From: Eubacterium minutum ATCC 700079
GTDB lineage: Bacteria > Bacillota > Clostridia > Peptostreptococcales > Anaerovoracaceae
Direction of reading: 5' to 3'
Length of the DNA: 64,000 bases
Assembly (NCBI GenBank): GCA_003433295.1
Contig: CP016202.1
Coordinates: 259,087-323,086 of the forward strand
Position numbers and translations under genes: made by a program. The notes under the pieces are model-generated. The model saw only the letters and a program-made list of their open reading frames with translations, had not been told where the DNA came from and searched no databases. This document shows positions 57,589 through 64,000 of the stretch, one piece after another (position 1 is the stretch's first letter; each line of letters begins with the position of its first letter).

Positions 57589-58917
57589 ATGTTATCAGAC
57601 CCCTGCAATCTATCAACTTCAACCCTCATCATAATTGCCGTCGTCACGATAATCCTGAACGGAATAATAACGCTGAGCGGCAGTTCCATAGAGGCGGTGA
57701 GCCGCAGCAGTATAACCCGGATGCTTGAAGATGACGAAACCGATGTGAGAGCCGGGAGAATCCTGAAGTTTATTGAAACCCCCTATATTTACAGGTATAC
57801 CAACAAACTGTGGAGTTACATATTCATGTCCATAGGACTGGTTGCCGTACTTTTCACGGGTAAGCATAGTCCGGTTTTTCTGATTGCGTACTTCTTCGTA
57901 ATGATCTCGCTCGGTGAAATGTTCCCAAGACGGCTCGCAAAGCAGAACTGCGACGAATTCGCGCGAGGTCTATGCGGACTTCAGAAGATATTCAACACTG
58001 TCACGTTCCCGCTTATCTGGGTACTCTTGAAATTTGCAAACATCATGCTTAGAGTTTTTAAGCAGAAAACAGATATAGACGAGAAGGAGTATTCCGAAGA
58101 AGAAATAATGTCCATCCTTGAACTCGGGCAGCTGAGCGGATCTTTAAGAGAAGAAGGGAAAAAGATGATCGGGAGCATTTTCCGCTTTGACGATGAACTC
58201 GCGTATGAGATAATGACACCGAGAACCGATGTTTTCATGATCGATATAACGGATCCTCCCGAGGAATATGTCAATCAGCTGATGAAGCTGCGCTACACGA
58301 GGATGCCTGTTTGCAGGAACGGATCGGATGATATAATCGGTATACTCCACATAAAGGATTATCTGATAAAAGCAAGGGAAGCGGGCTTTGACAAGGTGGA
58401 CATAGAAAGCATACTTCGGGAGCCGTACTTTGTACCGGAAACGAAGAAAATCGACACCCTCTTCTTTGAACTGCAAAAAGAACGTCAGCATATAGCCATA
58501 CTTATCGACGAATACGGAGGATTCAGCGGTATAGTTACAATGGAGGACATCATAGAAGAAATCGTCGGAGAGATTGATGACGAGTACGATGAGGAAGAAG
58601 TTTCCATAGAAAAATCAGGCGAAAACTGTTATCTTATCGACGGCAACGCGGATCTTGACGACATAGACGAGGAACTTGGGATCTCCATTTCCTCAGACAC
58701 CAGTGAAACAATAGGCGGATATATTATAGACATACTCGGAGAAATTCCGAAGGACGGGTACATCAATAAAGTTATAGAGGTCGATAACATGATATTCACC
58801 GTTTTGTCGGTTAAAGAGCGAAGAATAGAAAGGGTCAGGCTGGAGATAATTCCAAATAGCGATGCGTCTGAAGACGATGCGTTCACCGGAGAAAACGACA
58901 CCGAAGAGCATGAATAG
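57589..58917 (+). CDS. CNNM/CorC-type transporter, hemolysin C family
   Basis: Membrane protein with an N-terminal DUF21/CNNM domain (four hydrophobic segments in residues about 8-160), a CBS pair (EIMTPRTDVFMIDITDPPEEY; RMPVCRNGSDDIIGILHIKDYL; FELQKERQHIAILIDEYGGFSGIVTMEDIIEEIVGEI divided across the pair) and a C-terminal CorC_HlyC domain. CNNM/CorC proteins export magnesium or related ions; the hemolysin name is historical. 442 residues. Only four bases separate it from the U32 gene, so it is in the same operon. The acidic tail (ENDTEEHE) is not conserved. Confidence 0.88.
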   Translation: MLSDPCNLSTSTLIIIAVVTIILNGIITLSGSSIEAVSRSSITRMLEDDETDVRAGRILKFIETPYIYRYTNKLWSYIFMSIGLVAVLFTGKHSPVFLIAYFFVMISLGEMFPRRLAKQNCDEFARGLCGLQKIFNTVTFPLIWVLLKFANIMLRVFKQKTDIDEKEYSEEEIMSILELGQLSGSLREEGKKMIGSIFRFDDELAYEIMTPRTDVFMIDITDPPEEYVNQLMKLRYTRMPVCRNGSDDIIGILHIKDYLIKAREAGFDKVDIESILREPYFVPETKKIDTLFFELQKERQHIAILIDEYGGFSGIVTMEDIIEEIVGEIDDEYDEEEVSIEKSGENCYLIDGNADLDDIDEELGISISSDTSETIGGYIIDILGEIPKDGYINKVIEVDNMIFTVLSVKERRIERVRLEIIPNSDASEDDAFTGENDTEEHE

Positions 58918-58932
58918 ATCTGGAGCGTGTAA

Positions 58933-59274
58933 ATGGCACTGAAAACGGAAAACAAGGCGGCAAATCTCAATATTGAAAACTACATGCAGGCAGTTTCCGA
59001 AGAGGTTAAAAGCATAAACGGCGTCAGCAGTATGAGCGGCAGCTTTACAGATTCTCTGCCGGGTTTCAAGCCTGCCATCAAGGGCGTCAAACTGTCTGAG
59101 GACGCGGGCAGGTTAATAATCGACCTTTACATAAATGTTTTTTATCACAGCAATATACCGCGGCTGGCGTGGGATATACAAAAACAGGTGAAGACGCGAA
59201 TGGAGGAAATATCACCGGCAAAGATTAAAGAAATAAATGTCCACGTTCAGGGCGTGGAGATGCCCGGGGATTAA
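58933..59274 (+). CDS. Asp23/Gls24-family envelope stress protein
   Basis: A 113-residue Asp23/Gls24 (YqhY/DUF322) protein. VKSINGVSSMSGSF, GVKLSEDAGRLIIDLYINVFYHSNIPRLAWDIQKQVKTRMEE and INVHVQGVEM are the family core. YqhY homologues lie just before nusB in Firmicutes, and Bacillus YqhY affects lipid metabolism. The position here supports that subgroup. nusB starts 12 bases later with a ggaga ribosome site. Confidence 0.9.
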   Translation: MALKTENKAANLNIENYMQAVSEEVKSINGVSSMSGSFTDSLPGFKPAIKGVKLSEDAGRLIIDLYINVFYHSNIPRLAWDIQKQVKTRMEEISPAKIKEINVHVQGVEMPGD

Positions 59275-59286
59275 GGAGATAAATCG

Positions 59287-59709
59287 ATGAAGAGAAAAAC
59301 TGCGCGGGAATTTCTTATGAAAGTTCTTTTTCAGATGGATGCATCGGGTGAATTTTCTGCGGACAATATAGAAAAAATCATTTCAGGCACATCGCTCGGA
59401 GAGCAGCGCGATTATTGCACGTCGCTTCTTAACCGGGTATGTGAACATAAAGAAAGTATAGATGAGCTGATAGCGAAATTCAGTACGAGCCGGAAAGTGG
59501 AAAGAATGCCGAAAACAGATATTTCGATATTAAGGCTGTCGGTTACGGAAATCGTATATTTTGACGATATTCCCGTCGCCGTTTCCATAAATGAAGCCGT
59601 TGAACTTGCCAAGAAGTACGGAACCGAGCAATCACCGAAATTTGTAAACGCGATATTGGGAAGCATCGGCAACGACCGCTCGTCGAACCTGCGCCGGACT
59701 TCTTCCTGA
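59287..59709 (+). CDS. nusB: Transcription antitermination factor NusB
   Basis: RNA-binding antitermination factor that works with NusE/S10 on rRNA operons. Its 140 residues show the all-helical NusB fold: KRKTAREFLMKVLFQMD at the start, then RKVERMPKTDISILRLSVTEI and IPVAVSINEAVELAKKYGTEQSPKFVNAILGSI, the most conserved part. The Ser/Arg-rich last residues (NDRSSNLRRTSS) are extra. It is in the Asp23-nusB-xseA cluster, with a Kae1-like gene inserted after it. Confidence 0.95.
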   Translation: MKRKTAREFLMKVLFQMDASGEFSADNIEKIISGTSLGEQRDYCTSLLNRVCEHKESIDELIAKFSTSRKVERMPKTDISILRLSVTEIVYFDDIPVAVSINEAVELAKKYGTEQSPKFVNAILGSIGNDRSSNLRRTSS

Positions 59710-59747
59710 CGGACTGAACGGGGAGTTTTGACAAGGAGCGGAGAATC

Positions 59748-60845
59748 ATGAGCGGAAACTATTATCTTGGAATAGATACGAGCAATTATAAGACTTCCGT
59801 TGCGGTAGTGGATGACGAGGGAAACGTTATTTCTGATTGCAGAAAGTTTCTTGAGGTAAAAAAGGGTGAAAGAGGGATAAGACAGTCCGAAGCGCTCTTT
59901 CAACACGTCAACAACCTGCCCGACGTTATAAAAGAGGCAGTTGCGGCTCTCACTGCCGACAATCGCGTCAATCGCACGGGAGCGCTCAATACGGAAAACG
60001 AGACAGGATCTTTCGAGTTAAAAAAAGTCAAAAGAGATTTTAATATAAAAGCGGTCGCCGTATCTTCGAGACCAAGGCCTCTGAAAGGTTCATATATGCC
60101 CGCATTTCTCGCAGGAGTAAGTGTGGGAAAATCTGTCGCAACCGCCATGGGAATACCTGTTTACGAGTTTTCGCACCAGGAGGGACATGTCGCTGCCGTC
60201 AAAAGAGGTTTACGTCTTGAAAATCCCGAAAGATTCATCGCGTTTCACTTTTCGGGAGGAACCACCGAGGCTGTAATGGTGACGAATCCCGACTCGCGTG
60301 AAGGCGAAGACGTAAACCGGAACGTCACGACTTATGAGATCGTCGGCGGAAGCAGAGATATTTCTTACGGTCAGCTGCTCGACCGGATAGGCGTTGCCGT
60401 CGGATTCCGCTTTCCGTGCGGAGAAGAGATGGATAAAATAGCCTGTGCCGAAGCGACACGGGGGATAAAAATCCCAAAGATAAAATGTAAAGACGGCTAT
60501 ATAAACCTTTCGGGACAGGAAGCACACTGTCTCAGACGGTTAAAAGAAAACGGGGATCTCCGTCCCGAAAATGTAAACGGATTGATATTTGCTTTGTTCG
60601 AGGAAATAACTTCATCAATGAGTGAGATCACGGAGTACCTTGCAAAAAAATATGATGTGCGTGACTTTATATATGCAGGTGGAGTTTCCTCGAGCAGTTT
60701 TGTCAGGAAAAAACTGAAATGCGACGGCAATTGCAACATTCATTTCGGAGAGCCGGAACTGGCGACCGACAACGCCGTCGGAACAGCATTGTTGGGGAGG
60801 GAAAGATATGGCGCTGAAACCGATCGGTGTGTCACAACTAAATGA
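59748..60845 (+). CDS. Kae1/TsaD-like ATPase-fold paralogue
   Basis: A 365-residue member of the ASKHA superfamily related to TsaD/Kae1. GIDTSNYKTSVAVVD is the phosphate-1 region, SHQEGHVAA gives the HxxxH metal motif (H143, H147), and FHFSGGTTEAVM, GGSRDISYGQLLDRIG and the C-terminal YAGGVSSSSFVRKKL...TDNAVG match the Kae1 fold. It differs from true TsaD, which makes the t6A tRNA base, in the SRDISYG region and in an extra charged insertion around residues 65-105. The family is usually labelled O-sialoglycoprotein endopeptidase, with no evidence for that activity. A true tsaD is expected elsewhere. It overlaps xseA by 38 bases. Confidence 0.8.
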   Translation: MSGNYYLGIDTSNYKTSVAVVDDEGNVISDCRKFLEVKKGERGIRQSEALFQHVNNLPDVIKEAVAALTADNRVNRTGALNTENETGSFELKKVKRDFNIKAVAVSSRPRPLKGSYMPAFLAGVSVGKSVATAMGIPVYEFSHQEGHVAAVKRGLRLENPERFIAFHFSGGTTEAVMVTNPDSREGEDVNRNVTTYEIVGGSRDISYGQLLDRIGVAVGFRFPCGEEMDKIACAEATRGIKIPKIKCKDGYINLSGQEAHCLRRLKENGDLRPENVNGLIFALFEEITSSMSEITEYLAKKYDVRDFIYAGGVSSSSFVRKKLKCDGNCNIHFGEPELATDNAVGTALLGRERYGAETDRCVTTK

Positions 60846-62007
60846 TTATCTGTCACGCGTGATAGGCTCCGACCCGATAATGTCCAATGTGCTTATAAAG
60901 GGAGAGGCTTCAGGAGTGAAGTACCATTATACAGGTCATGTCTACTTCTCGCTGGTAGACGGCGCATCCAAACTGAACTGCTTCCTGCACAAAGACAGCC
61001 TGTCTGAACTGAATTCCGCCATAAGCGATGGAATGCAACTCGTGTGTTCGGGGAGAATAACCGTCTATAAGGCCGGAGGTTCTTATTCCCTTTATGTTAA
61101 ATCAGTTGAAATTGCCGGTGAGGGCGATCTGGCGGCGGCATTTGTCAGGATGCGCGACAGGTTGATGGAGGAAGGTCTTTTCGACCCCGCGCATAAGAAA
61201 AAACTACCTCTCTTTCCGCGTAACATAGGTGTGGTAACGGCAAGCACAGGAGCGGCCGTAAAGGACATCATAAAAACTTTGAAAAGCCGAAACGATGTCT
61301 GCGGCATAAAGATATTCCCGTGCCGCGTACAGGGAAACGGAGCGGCGGAAGAAATCGCGGATAGGATAAGGTTCGCAAATGAGAAATACCGGGAACTCGA
61401 AATTCTGATAGTGGGACGAGGCGGCGGATCGGCGGAAGATCTCTGGCCTTTCAACGAAGAAATCGTTGCAAGAGCCGTCTATGAGTCTGAAATTCCCGTC
61501 ATTTCCGCCGTCGGACATGAAACCGACTTTTCCATATCGGACATGGCGGCGGATGTCCGAGCCGCAACGCCTACCGCAGCCGCCCAGATAGCCGTGCCGG
61601 ATACCGGGGAACTTGCAGAAAACATGGCTCATATCGTATCCGCCATGAAAAGACAAATTGAAAACACCTTTATGTTCAACAAGATGAAAGCGGAAAACTG
61701 CATTTCGCAAGTCGGGAATTTACTGGAGAAGAAGGTTATTCAGAGCAAGAACAGCCTGGAACACTGCAGGCTGCTTCTGGAAGAAAATCATCCGTTCAGA
61801 GTCCTTGAAAAAGGATATTCCGTGGTGGAAACCGAAACCGGCAGGGTTATAAGTGACAGCTCCGATCTGATTCCGGGCGCTGATTATCGCATAATATTCA
61901 AACGCGGAAAAGGAGTATTCCGTTTCATAAGACAGGAAAGTGGAAATACGGTAAGTGAGCGGCGCGAAAACGCCACAAAAGGCTGTACAGATGAAAAAAG
62001 CATGTAG
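60808..62007 (+). CDS. xseA: Exodeoxyribonuclease VII large subunit
   Basis: Large subunit of exonuclease VII, which degrades single-stranded DNA from both ends. The N-terminal OB-fold (ISVSQLNDYLSRVIGSDPI-like VSQLNDYLSRVIGSDPI, then GEASGVKYHYTGHVYFSLVD), and the catalytic core with PRNIGVVTASTGAAVKDI, IFPCRVQGNGAAEEI, GRGGGSAEDLWPFNEE and SAVGHETDFSISDMAADVRAATPTAAA are all present. The coiled-coil C-terminal region is shorter than in E. coli (399 residues in all). The start lies within the Kae1-like gene, preceded by ggaggga (60796-60802), implying coupling. xseB follows. Confidence 0.96.
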   Translation: MALKPIGVSQLNDYLSRVIGSDPIMSNVLIKGEASGVKYHYTGHVYFSLVDGASKLNCFLHKDSLSELNSAISDGMQLVCSGRITVYKAGGSYSLYVKSVEIAGEGDLAAAFVRMRDRLMEEGLFDPAHKKKLPLFPRNIGVVTASTGAAVKDIIKTLKSRNDVCGIKIFPCRVQGNGAAEEIADRIRFANEKYRELEILIVGRGGGSAEDLWPFNEEIVARAVYESEIPVISAVGHETDFSISDMAADVRAATPTAAAQIAVPDTGELAENMAHIVSAMKRQIENTFMFNKMKAENCISQVGNLLEKKVIQSKNSLEHCRLLLEENHPFRVLEKGYSVVETETGRVISDSSDLIPGADYRIIFKRGKGVFRFIRQESGNTVSERRENATKGCTDEKSM

Positions 62008-62053
62008 ATAAACCATGAAAATGCTTAAGAAATTATGGAAAGCGTGAGGAAAA

Positions 62054-62359
62054 ATGAGGAAAGAAAGAATCGGCACAAACATAATTGTGATGACTTCGCA
62101 CGATGAGACAAGTGCGGGCAATCCCTCCGGGGTCACGGGGGATACCGGCGCCGCCGGTGAAAAAATATCAGAGGACATCGGATTTGAAGAGTCTTTGGAG
62201 AGATTGAATTACCTGGCGGATAAGATTAAGGAGCCCGGAACCAATCTTGAGGATTCCCTTGCATATTACGAAGAAGCGATGAAGTACTATGAAATCTGCA
62301 ATAAGATTTTGAAAACCGCGGAGCAGAAGATTGAAACAATTGAAGAGGTGCGGCCATGA
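62054..62359 (+). CDS. xseB: Exodeoxyribonuclease VII small subunit, extended N-terminus
   Basis: Small helical subunit of exonuclease VII. The family core is FEESLERLNYLADKIKEPGTNLEDSLAYYEEAMKYYEICNKILKTAEQKIE (split here only for reading; it lies at about residues 44-94). The first about 43 residues are an added Ser/Gly/Thr-rich tail, making 101 residues against 60-80 in most species. ATG 62054 has gagg just upstream; an internal ATG at 62090 would shorten the tail but has no better ribosome site. It overlaps ispA by four bases (ATGA). Confidence 0.9.
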   Translation: MRKERIGTNIIVMTSHDETSAGNPSGVTGDTGAAGEKISEDIGFEESLERLNYLADKIKEPGTNLEDSLAYYEEAMKYYEICNKILKTAEQKIETIEEVRP

Positions 62360-63249
62360 AAGAAAACTATGATGAGTATAAAGAAATTGTGGAAGAATAT
62401 CTGATCGACTTTATTCCGAACGTCGATACAAAGAGCAGGACTCTTTACGATGCCATGAGGTACAGCCTTGCCGCGGGGGGCAAACGTCTTCGTCCTATCC
62501 TCCTAATGTCTGCATGTGAATTTGCGGGCGGGGATTCTTCAAAGGCGATTCCTTTCGCGTGTGCCATAGAATACATACATACTTATTCTCTTATACACGA
62601 CGATCTGCCCGCGATGGACGACGATGAACTGCGCAGAGGCAAACCGACAAATCACATGGTTTACGGTCCCGGGATAGCTACGCTTGCGGGCGACGGACTT
62701 CTCAACACTGCTTTTGAAATAATGAACAGAGATCTGTTGCTACATTTTGACGATATTCCCGAGATGAAAAGGCGAATAAATGCGGCGTACGCGATTTCAA
62801 AGGGAGCCGGAGTCCGGGGAATGATAGCGGGGCAAGTTTCAGACATTGAATCGGAAGCGAAAGAAAGTTCGCCTGAGATGCTGGAGTATATACATCTGAA
62901 CAAGACCGGTGCGCTCATATCCGCAGCGATCATGGCAGGGCTTTTCCTCGGCGGAGCGGATTCGGAGATGATTTCAAAGATGAAAAATTATGCGGAGAAC
63001 ATGGGATTGGCGTTTCAGATTGCCGATGATATACTCGATGTCACCGGCAAAGAAGAAGAGATGGGGAAGAAGCCGTCGGAAGATGAGAAAAAGAAAAAAC
63101 TGACTTACGTTTCGCTGCACGGAATGGAATCCTCAAGGGAACAACTTCACCTGTTGACGGAAAAAGCTGTTGACGCGATCTCGGATTACTATGATAATGC
63201 GGAGTTTTTCCGTGACTTAGCGTTTAGACTGGAAAAGAGAACGAAATGA
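62356..63249 (+). CDS. ispA: Polyprenyl synthetase (farnesyl/geranyl diphosphate synthase)
   Basis: Head-to-tail prenyl transferase, 297 residues. The first aspartate-rich motif HDDLPAMDDDELRRGKPTNH and second FQIADDILDVTGKEEEMGK are intact, with GGKRLRPIL for substrate binding. The layout matches ispA-type farnesyl diphosphate synthases that precede dxs in Firmicutes; chain length cannot be proved. It overlaps xseB at its start and dxs at its end (ATGA each), so the three are translated as a coupled set. Confidence 0.94.
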   Translation: MKENYDEYKEIVEEYLIDFIPNVDTKSRTLYDAMRYSLAAGGKRLRPILLMSACEFAGGDSSKAIPFACAIEYIHTYSLIHDDLPAMDDDELRRGKPTNHMVYGPGIATLAGDGLLNTAFEIMNRDLLLHFDDIPEMKRRINAAYAISKGAGVRGMIAGQVSDIESEAKESSPEMLEYIHLNKTGALISAAIMAGLFLGGADSEMISKMKNYAENMGLAFQIADDILDVTGKEEEMGKKPSEDEKKKKLTYVSLHGMESSREQLHLLTEKAVDAISDYYDNAEFFRDLAFRLEKRTK

Positions 63250-64000
63250 AAAAGAACTTGACGGATTATGATTTTCCGAATGATTTAAAGAATATGAGCA
63301 ACGGGGAACTTGAGCTTCTTGCCGTTGCCATAAGAGAATTTCTTATAAACAGTGTGGCCGAAACAGGTGGTCATCTGGCGTCCAATCTGGGAATAGTTGA
63401 GATCACGCTCGGACTTCATAAGATATTCGACAGCCCGAGAGATAAGATTATATGGGACGTAGGGCATCAGTGCTATGTGCATAAGCTTCTTACGGGAAGG
63501 CTCCGGGACTTCGGTACGTTGCGCAAGACAGGCGGGATGAGCGGATTTCCGAAATCCTCTGAAAGCTGTCACGATACTTATGACACGGGACACTCGAGCA
63601 CATCGCTTTCGGTTGCCGCAGGGATGGCCGCCGCAAGAGACATAAAGGGTGAAGATTACAGTGTCATTGCGGTAATAGGCGACGGCGCCATGACGGGCGG
63701 CATGGCCTTTGAGGCTCTGAACAACATAAGTGCTTCAAAATCAAAGGTGATAGTGATCTTGAACGATAACGGAATGTCGATCTCAAGAAATACAGGCGGC
63801 TTGTCGAACCATCTCAACAAGTTGCGTGCTTCGAGTCGGTATATCGGGGCAAAGAAAAGCATAAAAAGCACATTGCATAAAATCCCGTTGATTGGCAGGA
63901 GTCTGGCGTCGGGGCTTTCCGGCGCAAAAGACAAATTCAAATACGCGCTTATTTCAGGCGGTGTCATATTTGAGGAGATGGGGTTTACGTATCTGGGACC
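63246..64000 (+). CDS. dxs: 1-deoxy-D-xylulose-5-phosphate synthase, N-terminal part (truncated by window end)
   Basis: First enzyme of the MEP isoprenoid pathway, a thiamine-diphosphate enzyme joining pyruvate and glyceraldehyde 3-phosphate. About 251 of roughly 620 codons are inside the window. Visible are GGHLASNLGIVEITLGLH, WDVGHQCYVHKLLTGR, the TPP/metal motif GDGAMTGGMAFEALNN and VILNDNGMSISRNTGG. The ATG at 63246 overlaps the ispA stop. The gene continues beyond base 64000. Confidence 0.96.
   Translation, partial: MKKNLTDYDFPNDLKNMSNGELELLAVAIREFLINSVAETGGHLASNLGIVEITLGLHKIFDSPRDKIIWDVGHQCYVHKLLTGRLRDFGTLRKTGGMSGFPKSSESCHDTYDTGHSSTSLSVAAGMAAARDIKGEDYSVIAVIGDGAMTGGMAFEALNNISASKSKVIVILNDNGMSISRNTGGLSNHLNKLRASSRYIGAKKSIKSTLHKIPLIGRSLASGLSGAKDKFKYALISGGVIFEEMGFTYLG

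Overview
The window reads as a chromosomal segment of an anaerobic, low-to-mid GC Bacillota, most likely a member of Clostridia. The evidence is the gene content and order: ruvCAB-queA-tgt, yajC-secDF-rsh-MBL-hemZ-hisS-aspS, nadD-yqeK-rsfS-leuS-RNase J, mltG-trmR-U32, and Asp23-nusB-xseAB-ispA-dxs. An electron-bifurcating-type flavin/iron-sulfur complex and oxygen-independent (radical SAM) HemZ also point to an anaerobe. No respiratory chain gene is seen. A family-level placement (for example near Peptostreptococcales/Anaerovoracaceae) would be a guess.

Layout. 1-2133: end of argG and complete argH. 2433-7022: comEC, holA and a DMT-family exporter. 7186-13002: a three-gene redox operon (NuoE-like, NuoF-like and a 1176-residue ferredoxin/GltD/NuoG fusion) that best matches the Stn type of NADH/ferredoxin/NADP transhydrogenase. 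13088-13966: a lipoprotein. 14068-16181 (minus strand): recN and argR. 16412-21670: ruvC, ruvA, ruvB, queA, a 34-bp tandem repeat array, a cupin and tgt. 21651-23045: a 23S rRNA uracil methyltransferase. About 23050-30830: a visibly AT-rich accessory island holding a decayed conjugation-type small membrane protein, an unknown 266-residue protein, an AraC regulator divergent from an ABC exporter-fold pair, an acetyltransferase with an apparent frameshift, and a radical SAM protein. 30858-32694: a glycoside-hydrolase-like lipoprotein and a double cupin. 32729-32945: a promoter plus a rod-shaped RNA that resembles 6S RNA. 33070-36322: polA and coaE. 36483-36676: two tRNA-Leu genes. 36712-64000: a long, tightly packed housekeeping stretch covering protein export, stringent response, haem, aminoacyl-tRNA synthetases, NAD, RNA decay, EF-P, cell wall, tRNA modification, DNA repair and isoprenoids. 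It ends in a truncated dxs.

How the parts fit. Most genes are collinear on the plus strand with short gaps or small overlaps, so translational coupling is likely. Promoters of the TTGNNN-N17-TATAAT type are visible where new transcription units begin. In related Firmicutes tgt and yajC are normally adjacent. Here about 15 kb lies between them, which marks this as the site where the foreign island and other genes were placed.

Most unusual items: the Stn-like complex with a molybdopterin-type domain that has lost its catalytic Cys/Sec-His pair; the candidate 6S RNA; the 34-bp repeat array beside other short tandem repeats; the mobile-element scar with its unknown gene; and a TsaD/Kae1 paralogue between nusB and xseA.
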